A stretch of DNA of 64,000 nucleotides from Serratia nevei (GCF_024160145.1 NZ_JAMYWQ010000019.1:33819-97818), one strand, 5' to 3'. Counted from the first letter of the stretch, positions 15,539 through 24,515 are shown. Notes: generated by a model not told the origin, from the sequence alone. Made by a program: numbers and translations.

Positions 15539-16930
15539 TCAGCGAGCTGCCGCCTGCGCTATTTTTTTATCCAATCCCACGAGCATCATCTGCTGCCATG
15601 CACGGTGCTGATTGACATACAGCCCTTCATGGGTAATCTCGATGCCGGTAATGACTGGTGCAATGTTTAGAATCTCGCTGTTACGCGTTACGCCATACTG
15701 CCAATGCTCCTGCCCACGGGATATATCGCTCCACGGAGTGCTTCGGGCTTCGAAGCCGCGCTGCTGTTCACGGAACTCCACCAGGTCGTCCGGCGTTCCC
15801 ATACCGGAAACGTTGAAGAAATCTTCAAACTGGCGAATACGGCTTTCACGATCCCGATCCGACTCTCCTTTAACGCCCAGACAAAGACTGATCACTTCAG
15901 TTCGGTTCCAACTGATCGGACGGATAATGCGCAATTGAGAGCTGATTTGGTCCATAAAAAACAGACTGGGGTAGATGTTGAGGTTGCGCAGGCGGTGCAT
16001 CGTCCACTGCGCACGTTCTTGCGGATATTTATCCAACAGACGCGGCATGATACGGGCATAACCGGGCCGTACATCGGCGGCGTTAGGCATGTCGCTGAAT
16101 AACAGGCCGTGGCCATGTTTGAACGAGAACCAGCCGTCATCGGTGTTTTTATCACCAGCGCCCAACTTACTGTAATCGAGCGTACTCTCGCTGGCGACGT
16201 CGTTCCGGGCATTCAATTCACGGCGGTGAGTCACCGTCGAAACGTAGTTATAATGGACGGTGCTAACGTGATAGCCATCCAGCCCATTTTCATTCTGTAG
16301 TTTCCAGTTGCCCGGATAGGTATAGGTCGAAACACCGGGCAATACTTCCAGTTCGGCGTTCTCTGACTGTTCCAGCATCATGTCGAAAAACAGCGTGGTG
16401 TCGCCGAGGAATTCGATCAGGCTCTGCTCAGATTCAGTATCCAGGCTGATAAACACAAAACCTCGGTAGCTGGCGATGCGCGCGGCTTTTAAACCATGAC
16501 GACTTTTATCAAAATCGCTGCCATATTCCGCTGGCGCTTTGACCTTCGCCAGCGCGCCGTCGGACTTGTAGCACCAGGCGTGAAACGGGCAGGTAAAGGT
16601 ACTTTGGTTACCTTGGCAAACGCGGGTCAGCGTAGCGCCGCGGTGCTGACAGGTATTCGCCAATGCGTGCAACTCGCCTTTGCCGTCACGGGTAACCAGC
16701 ATCGGCTGGCGCCCCGCTTGCACAGTGATGAAATCGTGTGGATTAGGGATCTGACTTTCGTGGCAGGCGAAAATCCACTGTTTCTCAAAAATCAGCTCCA
16801 TTTCCAAATCAAACAGTTCCTGAGTGGTGAACATTGATCGGGCGATGCGATAGACACCCTCCTGTGGCCGGAAATCAAGGCTGTTTTCAATAATCTGCCG
16901 CCAGTTTTGTAACCCTTGAGACGTGCTCAC
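15539..16930 (-). CDS. antA: Anthranilate 1,2-dioxygenase (or benzoate) large subunit
   Basis: A 463-residue Rieske oxygenase alpha subunit. The Rieske cluster ligands are Cys94 and His96 (CQHRGA) and Cys114 and His117 (CPFHAW). The mononuclear Fe site is in NENGLDGYHVSTVH (Asp218, His221, His226). AntABC turns anthranilate directly into catechol, CO2 and ammonia, whereas BenABC gives a diol that needs BenD. No benD is present in this operon, which favours anthranilate. GTG 16930, with AGGAG upstream, is preferred over an in-frame start 16 codons earlier whose extra residues do not fit the family. The 162-base gap before catA on the other side may hold a promoter. Confidence 0.85.
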   Translation of the reverse strand: MSTSQGLQNWRQIIENSLDFRPQEGVYRIARSMFTTQELFDLEMELIFEKQWIFACHESQIPNPHDFITVQAGRQPMLVTRDGKGELHALANTCQHRGATLTRVCQGNQSTFTCPFHAWCYKSDGALAKVKAPAEYGSDFDKSRHGLKAARIASYRGFVFISLDTESEQSLIEFLGDTTLFFDMMLEQSENAELEVLPGVSTYTYPGNWKLQNENGLDGYHVSTVHYNYVSTVTHRRELNARNDVASESTLDYSKLGAGDKNTDDGWFSFKHGHGLLFSDMPNAADVRPGYARIMPRLLDKYPQERAQWTMHRLRNLNIYPSLFFMDQISSQLRIIRPISWNRTEVISLCLGVKGESDRDRESRIRQFEDFFNVSGMGTPDDLVEFREQQRGFEARSTPWSDISRGQEHWQYGVTRNSEILNIAPVITGIEITHEGLYVNQHRAWQQMMLVGLDKKIAQAAAR

Positions 16931-17092
16931 ATTAGTGCTCCTGTTATTTCTTTGGTCTCGGCGCCACTCGTACGGCATGTAGCGATAACCAGCTGAATAC
17001 GTTAAAAATAATCAATACCGATAGAGAAAATTCCATCTACCGTTATTCAGGATAAACTTACCGCCCCTGAGCAGAGGCAGTAAAAGGTCGGG

Positions 17093-18013
17093 CTACGCTT
17101 TAGCGCGCTGGCGCTCAACCTCGGTCTCCGACGCTGCGGCACATTCTTTAAGCAGCGTAAAATTAAAGTCGATTGATGAGAAAGGCTTGCTGAGCTGTTT
17201 GCTGTCCAACACCTCCGACGCAGAGATCTTGCTCACTTGCGGCACCAGCCCTTCGCGGCTGGCAAAGGCGAAGTCATCCCACAGGTATTCATCACCGTCG
17301 ATGTTAATCTGCGTGGTGAGCTTGCGATAACCATCGGCATAAACGAAGAAGTGAATATGTGCGGGGCGTTGGCCATGGCGCCCCAGCAAATTAAGCAACT
17401 GCTGGGTGGTGCCTTCCGGCGGGCAACCGTAACCAGAAGGCACGATGCTGCGGAACTGATAGTTACCCTGATTGTCGGTCACGATCGTGCGACGCAGGTT
17501 AAACGCCGACTGGCTCTTGTCGAAAAACGAATAGTTACCCATCAGGTTGGCATGCCACACTTCCACTGTCGCTCCAGGCAGTGGTTTACCGTTGGCATCC
17601 GTTACCGTTCCCTGCATGAACAACACCTCGCCTTCGGCGCTTTCCGTACCGTCGTCTAAACGGGCGAAACCTTGGCAAACAGGTGCTCCGGCCACGTATA
17701 GCGGCCCTTCGATAGTGCGCGGCGTACCGCCGTTCAGGCCCGCTTTGGCGTCGGCTTCATCGGCACGAATATCAATGAAGCGTTCCAGCCCCAGACCGGC
17801 AGCCAGCAGGCCCATCTCATGGCTGGCGCCGGTTTCTGCCAGATATTCCAGCCCTTTCCAGATTTCACTCGGTTGAAGATCCAAATCTTCAATCGCTTTA
17901 AACAGATCACCTAATAAACGAACGGTAATTTGTTGAATGCGTGGATTAAAATCACCTTCAGCGGTATCAATAATAAAGCGGTCAACCAGGGTATCGATGT
18001 CGTTATGAGTCAT
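17093..18013 (-). CDS. catA: Catechol 1,2-dioxygenase
   Basis: A 306-residue intradiol dioxygenase that cleaves catechol to cis,cis-muconate with O2. The Fe(III) ligands are visible: Tyr161 (GNYSFF), Tyr195 (PSGYGCPP), His219 and His221 (RPAHIHFF). The N-terminal helical dimerisation domain (residues 1-100) precedes the beta-sandwich core starting near EGPLYVAGAP. It sits between catC and antA in the leftward operon, taking the catechol made by AntABC. Confidence 0.95.
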   Translation of the reverse strand: MTHNDIDTLVDRFIIDTAEGDFNPRIQQITVRLLGDLFKAIEDLDLQPSEIWKGLEYLAETGASHEMGLLAAGLGLERFIDIRADEADAKAGLNGGTPRTIEGPLYVAGAPVCQGFARLDDGTESAEGEVLFMQGTVTDANGKPLPGATVEVWHANLMGNYSFFDKSQSAFNLRRTIVTDNQGNYQFRSIVPSGYGCPPEGTTQQLLNLLGRHGQRPAHIHFFVYADGYRKLTTQINIDGDEYLWDDFAFASREGLVPQVSKISASEVLDSKQLSKPFSSIDFNFTLLKECAAASETEVERQRAKA

Positions 18014-18163
18014 GTCATTGCTCCGTATTGATTACTGAGCCGCGGCAGCACAGCCCTGCGGCTATTTTTGTTTTTAACGGCTTTCTTTATCCTCCCCACC
18101 GGTAACCACCCGGTAGGGAACAGCGACATAAACATTGACAGGTGAGGCAACAAGCGGCCCAGC

Positions 18164-18454
18164 TCAGCGATCATCCTCTCTGATAGAGGAAGGATGGCGG
18201 CACAGTGGGATCACCTGAATCTTCATGTAAGGGAACAGCGGCAGTTGCGACAACAGTTGATGCAATTCATCAATACTGCCAACGTCAAACAGGCTGATGT
18301 TGGCGTACTGCCCCGCGATACGCCACAGGTGCCGCCATTGGCCGCTGTCTTGCAACGCCTGCGATTGCTTTTTTTCCTTCGCCTTCAGTGCATCGGCCTC
18401 GGCCTCTGGCATCGAAGTAGGTAAATCAACATCCATTCTTACGTGAAACAGCAT
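18164..18454 (-). CDS. catC: Muconolactone delta-isomerase
   Basis: A 96-residue enzyme converting muconolactone to 3-oxoadipate enol-lactone. The start MLFHVRMDVDLP, the central WRHLWRIAGQYANISLFDV and the end LPLFPYMKIQVIPLCRHPS are the standard CatC pattern, and the length is typical. It lies 29 bases downstream of catB; a 149-base gap then separates it from catA. Confidence 0.94.
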   Translation of the reverse strand: MLFHVRMDVDLPTSMPEAEADALKAKEKKQSQALQDSGQWRHLWRIAGQYANISLFDVGSIDELHQLLSQLPLFPYMKIQVIPLCRHPSSIREDDR

Positions 18455-18483
18455 AGCGATATGTCCTTGAGCTTGATGTTCTG

Positions 18484-19593
18484 TCAGCGGCGACGCAGGG
18501 TGGCGAGTTTGTCGCGATCGATCTCGATACCCAACCCCGGACCGGTTGGCACCTGCAGCATGAAATCGCGGTAAATCAAAGGTTCTGTCAGGATGTCCTC
18601 CGTCAGCAGCAGCGGGCCGAACAGCTCAGTACCTTGGCTAAGCTCACCGAAGGTGGAAAACACATGAGCGGAAGCCGCAGTGCCGATCGCGCCTTCCAGC
18701 ATGGTGCCGCCATACAGGCCGATGCCCGCCAGCATGGCGATATCGGCCACCTGCCGCGCCTGAGTCAGGCCACCGGACTGGCTGATTTTTACCGAGAACA
18801 CATCAGCACCGGCCTGGGTGGCCAGTTCGAAGGCGTCCAATGGCCCTTTCAGTACCTCGTCAGCCATAATCGGAACGTGAAAGCGCCTGGCGAGCCGGGC
18901 CAGACCGGCGCGGTTTTCCGCACGGATCGGCTGTTCGATCAGATCGATCCCCCCCTGCTCCAATGCGGCAATGCCTCGCTCCGCCTCTAATTCGCTCCAG
19001 GCCTGATTGACGTCGACACGTACACTCACCTGATCGCCCAGCGCCCTTTTGATAGCGAGCACATGCGCGACATCGGCCTCCACGGTACGCAAGCCAATCT
19101 TGAGCTTGAAAATACGGTGACGGCGCAACGCCAGCATTTTCTCGGCTTCCTCGATATCTTTTCGCGTCTCGCCGCTGGCCAGAGTCCATGCCACCGGCAG
19201 AGCGTCGCGTACCCGTCCCCCCAGCAATTCACTCAGTGGAATATTCAGCCGCCGCGCCTGCGCATCCAACAACGCCGTCTCCAGCGCACATTTGGCAAAA
19301 CGATTACCCTGGACAGACCTGCGCAACCTGGCCATAAGCGGGGCCACCCGGCAGGCTTCCATACCGATCAATAACGGCGCCAGATAAGTATCGATATTCA
19401 CTTTCACACTTTCCGGGCTCTCTTCGCCGTAGCTCAGACCACCGATGGTGGTTGCTTCACCCCACCCTTCGATCCCGTCATCACACAGCACGCGGATCAA
19501 CACGAGAGTTTGCACATTCACCGTCGCTACCGACAGACGGTGAGGACGGATTGCAGGGACATCCAGCAGTAAAGTTTCAATGGCTTTAATCAT
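18484..19593 (-). CDS. catB: Muconate cycloisomerase
   Basis: A 369-residue enolase-superfamily enzyme that lactonises cis,cis-muconate to muconolactone. Active-site residues are visible: Lys163 and Lys165 (FKLKIG), metal ligands Asp194 (VRVDVNQ), Glu220 (LIEQP) and Asp245 (MADE), and the opposite base Lys269 (FSVKIS). It is the first gene of the leftward catabolic operon and is divergent from the LysR gene. The shared 113-base gap holds a CatM/BenM-type operator. Confidence 0.95.
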   Translation of the reverse strand: MIKAIETLLLDVPAIRPHRLSVATVNVQTLVLIRVLCDDGIEGWGEATTIGGLSYGEESPESVKVNIDTYLAPLLIGMEACRVAPLMARLRRSVQGNRFAKCALETALLDAQARRLNIPLSELLGGRVRDALPVAWTLASGETRKDIEEAEKMLALRRHRIFKLKIGLRTVEADVAHVLAIKRALGDQVSVRVDVNQAWSELEAERGIAALEQGGIDLIEQPIRAENRAGLARLARRFHVPIMADEVLKGPLDAFELATQAGADVFSVKISQSGGLTQARQVADIAMLAGIGLYGGTMLEGAIGTAASAHVFSTFGELSQGTELFGPLLLTEDILTEPLIYRDFMLQVPTGPGLGIEIDRDKLATLRRR

Positions 19594-19687
19594 ATTTTTA
19601 CGGTATCAAAGTAGGCGAGTTCAGCGAGTAATATGACCATATATCCGGCTTGTGCCGCCCGTCTAACACCGATTTAGCATCACCTTC

Positions 19688-19702
19688 ATACCTTAAAGGT
19701 AT
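19688..19702. promoter_or_regulatory. CatM/BenM-type LysR operator (ATAC-N7-GTAT)
   Basis: ATACCTTAAAGGTAT matches the known CatM/BenM recognition form ATAC-N7-GTAT and is a near-complete palindrome. It ends four bases before the catR start, so the AAGG used as ribosome site lies inside the operator. In Acinetobacter the high-affinity site serves both autoregulation and activation of the divergent cat genes by muconate. The same is inferred here. Confidence 0.8.
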
Positions 19703-19706
19703 AGCT

Positions 19707-20624
19707 ATGGAACTACGTCATTTACGCTACTTTGTTGCCGTCGCGGAAGAGCAAAATTTCAGCCGAGCTGCAGAACGGCTGCACATCAGCCAGCCACCGC
19801 TCAGCCGTCAGATTCAGCAGTTGGAAGAAGACCTGGGCGTATTACTGTTTGAACGGGGTTCTCGCCCGCTCAAACTCACCGAAGCGGGCCGTTTCTTCTA
19901 CGGACATGCGCAGCAGTTTCTGGCTCAGAGCGTTGAGCTGAAATCGATGACCCGGCGCGTTGGGCAGTTGGAACGTTCTCTGTCAATCGGTTTTGTCGCC
20001 TCAACGCTGTATGGGATCCTGCCGCAGCTGATCCGCCGTTTTCGCACCCAATGCCCTGAGGTGGCGGTAAGCCTGCACGAGATGACCACCATGGAGCAAA
20101 TCCAGGCGTTGAAAGAAGGGAAAATCGATGTGGGCTTTGGCCGTATCCGCTATGAAGATACCAATGTGCGCCGCATTATTTTGCGCGATGAAACCTTGAT
20201 GGCCGCTTTGGCAGCCGATCATCTATTGGCGAATGCGCCGGAACTGACGCTACGCAGATTGCAAACGGAAACTTTGATCGTATATCCGCAAACACCCCGA
20301 CCAAGCTTTGCCGATCAGGTGCTGGCGGCCTTTCGCGATCACGCATTGGAACCGCACAAAATTATGGAAGTGCGCGAGCTGCAGGTGGCTTTGGGGCTGG
20401 TCGCCGCCGGCGAAGGTATCACGCTGGTTCCGCAGTGCCTGTACAGCCTGAAACGCCAAGATGTGATCTACAAATCATTGAATGAAAAATATTTAGTCTC
20501 TCCGATTATCATGAGTACCCGTTTACTGGATGAATCAGAAGACATCAAAACCCTGTTGCAAATGATATACAGCCTGTATGAAGAAGAAGGCATTACCTAT
20601 ATCAAGCCAGCCCCGATCGAGTGA
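19707..20624 (+). CDS. catR: LysR-type regulator of the cat/ant genes (CatR/BenM-like)
   Basis: A 305-residue LysR-family regulator. MELRHLRYFVAVAEEQNFSR opens the winged helix-turn-helix (residues 1-60, with AAERLHISQPPLSRQIQQLE). The effector domain, from about residue 90, has the CatM/BenM-like features LSIGFVASTLYGILPQLIRRFR and PRPSFADQVL. The muconate-responsive activators of catechol genes have this architecture. ATG 19707 is chosen over an in-frame upstream start because homology begins at MELRHLRYF. The gene is divergent from catB and is preceded by an ATAC-N7-GTAT site. Confidence 0.92.
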   Translation: MELRHLRYFVAVAEEQNFSRAAERLHISQPPLSRQIQQLEEDLGVLLFERGSRPLKLTEAGRFFYGHAQQFLAQSVELKSMTRRVGQLERSLSIGFVASTLYGILPQLIRRFRTQCPEVAVSLHEMTTMEQIQALKEGKIDVGFGRIRYEDTNVRRIILRDETLMAALAADHLLANAPELTLRRLQTETLIVYPQTPRPSFADQVLAAFRDHALEPHKIMEVRELQVALGLVAAGEGITLVPQCLYSLKRQDVIYKSLNEKYLVSPIIMSTRLLDESEDIKTLLQMIYSLYEEEGITYIKPAPIE

Positions 20625-20629
20625 AGCGG

Positions 20630-21020
20630 GTTATGATTGCATAGCCTTGGCGCTGCACGTGTTCCCGCTCGGCGCGCAATGCCTCGGCACTGGTCAGGGG
20701 CTCTTCCAACGTCTGTTCATTCAGCGCACTGGGTGGCAATTTCCCTTGACGTCGGGTAAGCCGGCAGCAGGCTGCCACGTTCCAGAACGATAATAGCGCG
20801 GGCGATATAGAGAATATTGTCCCACCCCAGCGTCGCCACTGAGCAGGATCCGTCTCAGCTAATCCAACGAATTTTGTACCGCTTTCGCCAGTTCCGAAGA
20901 GGAAAGATAGGTGTGGCCCAAGGTCAACACGTGGGATAGCAGACGACGGTGACGCCCATCTGGGGATGCACAAAACCCAATGTATTCAGCATATACAGAC
21001 AACGACGCGCCAGGCTCGGC
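20630..21020 (-). pseudogene. Degraded IclR-family regulator (PcaR/PcaU-like) remnant
   Basis: On the minus strand, pieces of an IclR-type regulator are readable in successive frames. LARRCLYMLNTLGFVH (end of the helix-turn-helix, about 21008-20955) comes first, then LGHTYLSSSELAKAVQNSLD (about 20925-20865). The effector-domain pieces are DNILYIARAIIVLERGSLLP with AYPTS, and last LPPSALNEQTLEEPLTSAEA with LRAEREHVQRQGYAI (about 20755-20635). Order and spacing match IclR proteins of the beta-ketoadipate pathway. At least three frame changes, missing N-terminal HTH residues and a missing last third show it is dead. Its position beside the cat genes suggests a former pca-type regulator. Confidence 0.75.
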
Positions 21021-21021
21021 G

Positions 21022-21055
21022 CAAAAGCAAAAACCCCGCGTTTAAAGAGCGCGGG
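21022..21055 (-). terminator. tRNA-Ser terminator
   Basis: CCCGCG (21035-21040) pairs with CGCGGG (21050-21055). On the minus strand the stem is followed by GUUUUUGCUUUU. It lies 11 bases beyond the 3' CCA of the tRNA. Confidence 0.85.
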
Positions 21056-21066
21056 ATCAGAATGTA

Positions 21067-21154
21067 TGGCGGAGGAGCAGAGATTCGAACTCTGGAACGG
21101 TTTCCCGTCGACGGTTTTCAAGACCGTTGCCTTCAGCCACTCGGCCACCCCTCC
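21067..21154 (-). tRNA. serT: tRNA-Ser (anticodon UGA)
   Basis: An 88-base class II tRNA with encoded CCA. On the minus strand it starts GGAGGGGTGGCCGAGTGGCT, the anticodon stem-loop reads ACGGTCTTGAAAACCGT (anticodon TGA), a long variable arm follows, and the T arm reads GAGTTCGAATC. Serine identity is supported by the large variable arm and anticodon. As in E. coli, yccA is next to it. Its 3' end faces the accessory aromatic cluster. Confidence 0.97.
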
Positions 21155-21382
21155 GCAACGACGCGCACTATAAACAGAGCGTATGCGCTTGTAAAGTCCC
21201 GAAACGCTCAACCGCGCGAAAAATCGGCGGGGAGGGGGCGAGCGGCGAACAAATGCGCAATGGCTCCCCCACTGTTGCACCAATGATAACGCAGGGTAAA
21301 GATTGGTAAACAAACTTTAATCAAGCGCTTGCGCTGCCTATCATCGGGATTATTTTGTGATGGCCTGATAAGAGAGATCATT

Positions 21383-22042
21383 ATGGACCGCATTGTCGTC
21401 TCGTCTTCCTCGCGCGACTCGCTGCTCAGCACGCATAAAGTCCTGCGCAACACCTATTTCCTGTTATCCCTGACCCTGGCTTTCTCAGCCCTGACCGCGA
21501 CCGCCAGCACCATGCTGGGCCTTCCGGCGCCGGGTCTGCTGCTGATGTTGGTCGGCTTCTATGGCCTGATGTTCCTGACCCATAAACTGGCCAACAGCCC
21601 GGCGGGCATTCTGGCGGCGTTCGCGCTGACCGGTTTCATGGGATACGCCCTCGGCCCAATCCTCAGTTCGTTCCTGAACGCCGGCGCGGGTGACCTGATC
21701 ATGTTGGCGCTGGGCGGTACCGCAGCGGTGTTCTTCTGCTGCTCGGCGTATGTGCTGACCACCCGTAAAGACATGTCGTTCCTGTCCGGCATGATGATGG
21801 CCGGTTTTGTAGTGCTGCTGGTGGCGGTGATCGCCAACCTGTTCCTGCAGATCCCTGCCCTGCACCTGGCTATCAGCGCGCTGTTCATCCTGTTCTCCGC
21901 CGGCGCGATCCTGTGGGAAACCAGCAACATCATTCACGGCGGCGAGACCAACTACATTCGCGCCACCGTTAGCCTGTACGTGTCGCTCTACAACATGTTT
22001 ATCAGCCTGTTGAGCATTCTGGGCTTCGCCCGCAGCAACTGA
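21383..22042 (+). CDS. yccA: Inner-membrane FtsH modulator YccA
   Basis: A 219-residue, seven-span Bax-inhibitor-1 family protein of the inner membrane. In E. coli YccA binds the FtsH/HflKC protease and protects SecY from degradation when the translocon jams. The short N-terminal tail ([20 protein letters not shown]) is where FtsH engages YccA. The hydrophobic spans and the closing [20 protein letters not shown] are typical. The start at 21383 gives the family length. It has its own terminator. Confidence 0.95.
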   Translation: MDRIVVSSSSRDSLLSTHKVLRNTYFLLSLTLAFSALTATASTMLGLPAPGLLLMLVGFYGLMFLTHKLANSPAGILAAFALTGFMGYALGPILSSFLNAGAGDLIMLALGGTAAVFFCCSAYVLTTRKDMSFLSGMMMAGFVVLLVAVIANLFLQIPALHLAISALFILFSAGAILWETSNIIHGGETNYIRATVSLYVSLYNMFISLLSILGFARSN

Positions 22043-22064
22043 TCGCACGCGACACCGGCTTTCC

Positions 22065-22095
22065 AAGCCCCGCTCCGGCGGGGCTTTGTTTTTTG
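22065..22095 (+). terminator. yccA rho-independent terminator
   Basis: AAGCCCCGC and GCGGGGCTT form a 9-base stem around TCCG, followed by TGTTTTTTG. Confidence 0.92.
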
Positions 22096-22153
22096 CGGCC
22101 GAGAAAATTTGCTAAACTGGCGGCCGTTCCGAATTATCCGTTATCGAGGCAGT

Positions 22154-22483
22154 ATGTTGGAGTTTGAAGGTCAGGTTATCGACACTGACGCGCAGGGCTA
22201 TCTGAAAAACAGCGCCGACTGGCATGAGGGCCTGGCGCCGCTGTTGGCCGCGCAGGAAGAGATCGTGCTCACCGAAGCACACTGGGAAGTGGTGCGCTTC
22301 GTGCGCGGCTTCTACCAAGAATTTAATACCTCACCGGCGATTCGCATGCTGGTCAAAGCCATGGCGCAGAAATACGGCGAAGAAAAAGGCAACAGCCGCT
22401 ATCTGTATCGCCTGTTCCCGAAAGGACCGGCCAAACAAGCCACCAAAATCGCCGGTTTGCCGAAACCGGTAAAATGCATCTGA
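22154..22483 (+). CDS. tusE: Sulfurtransferase TusE (tRNA 2-thiouridine relay)
   Basis: A 109-residue DsrC-like protein that takes persulfide sulfur from TusBCD and delivers it to MnmA for 2-thiolation of tRNA wobble uridine. The catalytic cysteine is Cys108 in the C-terminal arm PKPVKCI, exactly where E. coli TusE has it. The core [20 protein letters not shown] is the DsrC family signature. The start at 22154 is preferred over an in-frame start 15 codons upstream on length. Confidence 0.95.
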   Translation: MLEFEGQVIDTDAQGYLKNSADWHEGLAPLLAAQEEIVLTEAHWEVVRFVRGFYQEFNTSPAIRMLVKAMAQKYGEEKGNSRYLYRLFPKGPAKQATKIAGLPKPVKCI

Positions 22484-22517
22484 CCGCTCGGCCCGCAGCG
22501 CCGCTGCAGGCGAGCGT

Positions 22518-22796
22518 TTAATAGCGGATGCCGAACCCGACGTAATCGGCCATGCCCTGCGGCTCCACCAGCACGCGTTCGACGTGCGCGCTGCGCGGGC
22601 CGCCCTGTTTCAACCACGCCACCAGCTTGTCCACCTGCGCCTGTGTGCCGCAGGCCACCACCTGAACGCTGCCGTCATCGAGGTTGCGCGCATAGCCGGT
22701 CACCCCCAGCGCCTCGGCCTGCCGCTGGGTGGAATAGCGAAACCCGACTCCCTGCACCACGCCATACACATACGCAGCCATGCAAACTTGTGTCAT
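22518..22796 (-). CDS. yccX: Acylphosphatase
   Basis: A 92-residue acylphosphatase that hydrolyses carboxyl-phosphate bonds. The phosphate loop VQGVGFRYS carries catalytic Arg20, and Asn38 lies in [10 protein letters not shown]. The ending [14 protein letters not shown] is also typical. It is convergent with tusE and divergent from rlmI, as in E. coli. Confidence 0.95.
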   Translation of the reverse strand: MTQVCMAAYVYGVVQGVGFRYSTQRQAEALGVTGYARNLDDGSVQVVACGTQAQVDKLVAWLKQGGPRSAHVERVLVEPQGMADYVGFGIRY

Positions 22797-22888
22797 AATC
22801 GCCCCCTTATTCAGTTTTCGTTATGGCATTGCCGTGCCTTTGCACCGCCGTGTCACTGTTTCTATCCTAGCTGGCAGCATTATTAATT

Positions 22889-24079
22889 ATGACCGTACGC
22901 CTGTTTCTCGCCAAAGGACGTGAAAAGTCCTTACTCCGTCGCCACCCTTGGGTGTTCTCCGGCGCCGTTCATCGCGTTGAGGGCAAAGCTCTCTGCGGTG
23001 AAACCATCGATATTCTCGACAGCCAGGGAAAATGGCTGGCTCGCGGCGCCTATTCGCCCGAGTCGCAGATCCGCGCACGCGTCTGGACCTTCCAGCAGGA
23101 TGAAGAGATTAACATCGATTTCTTCATTCGCCGCCTGCAGCAAGCGCAAAGCTGGCGTGATTGGGTCGCGCAGCGCGACGGTCTGGACGGATACCGCCTG
23201 ATCGCCGGCGAGTCCGACGGCCTGCCGGGCATCACTATCGATCGCTTCCAGAATTTTCTGGTGCTGCAGCTGCTGTCCGCCGGTGCCGAATACCAGCGCC
23301 CGGCCCTGCTTTCCGCCCTGCAGCATTGCTACCCGGGCTGTTCTATCTACGATCGCTCCGACGTTGCGGTGCGCAAAAAAGAAGGCCTGCCGCTGGCGCA
23401 GGGCCCGGTGCTGGGCGACCTGCCGCCGGCGCTGCTGCCGATCACCGAACACGGCATGAAGCTGCTGGTGGACATTCAGCAGGGGCACAAGACCGGTTTC
23501 TACCTCGACCAGCGCGACAGCCGCCTGGCGGCGCGTAATTACTCCGCCGGCCGCCGCGTGCTGAACTGCTTCTCCTACACCGGCGCCTTCGCCGTTTCCG
23601 CGCTGATGGGCGGCTGCGCGCAGGTGATCAGCGTGGATACCTCGCAGGCGGCGCTGGACATCGCCAAACAGAACGTCGAGCTCAACAAGCTGGATCTGAA
23701 CAAGGCGGAATTCGTCCGCGATGACGTGTTCCAACTGCTGCGCAACTACCGCACCCAGGGCGAAAAATTCGATCTTATCATCATGGACCCGCCGAAGTTC
23801 GTCGAGAACAAGAACCAGCTGGCCAGCGCCTGCCGCGGCTACAAGGACATCAACATGCTGGCGCTGCAGCTGCTGAATCCGGGCGGCATTCTGCTCAGCT
23901 TCTCCTGCTCCGGGCTGATGCCGACCGACCTGTTCCAGAAAATTTTAGCCGACGCCGCTGTAGATGCCGGACGTGATGTACAATTTATAGAGCAGTTCCG
24001 GCAGGCAGCCGATCACCCGGTGATCGCCACGTATCCTGAGGGGCTGTATCTGAAAGGATTCGCTTGTCGGGTGATGTAA
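22889..24079 (+). CDS. rlmI: 23S rRNA m5C1962 methyltransferase RlmI
   Basis: A 396-residue SAM-dependent methyltransferase that modifies C1962 of 23S rRNA. An N-terminal PUA domain ([20 protein letters not shown], residues 1-75) is followed by a central domain and a Rossmann methyltransferase core: [15 protein letters not shown] binds [11 protein letters not shown] is motif IV, and LSFSCSG holds the cysteine nucleophile region. The length equals that of E. coli RlmI. Confidence 0.95.
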   Translation: MTVRLFLAKGREKSLLRRHPWVFSGAVHRVEGKALCGETIDILDSQGKWLARGAYSPESQIRARVWTFQQDEEINIDFFIRRLQQAQSWRDWVAQRDGLDGYRLIAGESDGLPGITIDRFQNFLVLQLLSAGAEYQRPALLSALQHCYPGCSIYDRSDVAVRKKEGLPLAQGPVLGDLPPALLPITEHGMKLLVDIQQGHKTGFYLDQRDSRLAARNYSAGRRVLNCFSYTGAFAVSALMGGCAQVISVDTSQAALDIAKQNVELNKLDLNKAEFVRDDVFQLLRNYRTQGEKFDLIIMDPPKFVENKNQLASACRGYKDINMLALQLLNPGGILLSFSCSGLMPTDLFQKILADAAVDAGRDVQFIEQFRQAADHPVIATYPEGLYLKGFACRVM

Positions 24080-24139
24080 CTTGAAATGCGCTGCTTTGCC
24101 CCCATATATGAGCAAGGCATTGTTTCTCAGGAGGTCATC

Positions 24140-24457
24140 ATGATTGCCAGCAAATTCGGTATCGGACAACAGGTTAGGCATAAACTGCTGGGGTATTTGG
24201 GGGTCGTGATCGATATCGACCCGGAATACTCTTTGGAACAGCCCAAAGCTGACGAAATCGCGGCGAACGATGAACTGCGTTCCGCCCCTTGGTACCACGT
24301 GGTGATGGAAGACGAGGAAGGCCAACCGGTACACACCTATCTGGCGGAAGCTCAGTTGGATAGCGAAGCCCAGGAGGCACACCCCGAGCAACCATCGCTG
24401 GATGAACTGGCGGAATCCATCCGTCACCAGCTACAGGCGCCACGCTTGCGCAACTGA
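24140..24457 (+). CDS. hspQ: Heat shock protein HspQ
   Basis: A 105-residue small protein that acts as a specificity factor for Lon protease and was first described as promoting degradation of mutant DnaA. The typical start [20 protein letters not shown] and the motif [20 protein letters not shown] are present. GGAGG lies seven bases before the start at 24140. A strong terminator follows. Confidence 0.95.
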   Translation: MIASKFGIGQQVRHKLLGYLGVVIDIDPEYSLEQPKADEIAANDELRSAPWYHVVMEDEEGQPVHTYLAEAQLDSEAQEAHPEQPSLDELAESIRHQLQAPRLRN

Positions 24458-24484
24458 CCGCGCCAAGACCTGAGAAACCCGAGA

Positions 24485-24515
24485 GGGCCTGGCACTGCGC
24501 CAGGCCCTTTTTATT
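24485..24515 (+). terminator. hspQ rho-independent terminator
   Basis: GGGCCTGGC and GCCAGGCCC form a 9-base stem around ACTGC, followed by TTTTTATT. The U-tract reaches the stop codon of the convergent yccU gene. Confidence 0.92.

Noticed and set aside
15539..16930. Benzoate dioxygenase as the firm assignment.
   Set aside because: The subunits fit both benzoate and anthranilate enzymes; the lack of benD and the formamidase-like gene favour anthranilate, so benzoate is kept only as an alternative.
20602..20973. A 123-codon continuous minus-strand frame as an intact gene downstream of catR.
   Set aside because: Only parts of it read as IclR protein, and the rest of that homology continues in other frames, so it is a pseudogene crossed by a chance open frame.
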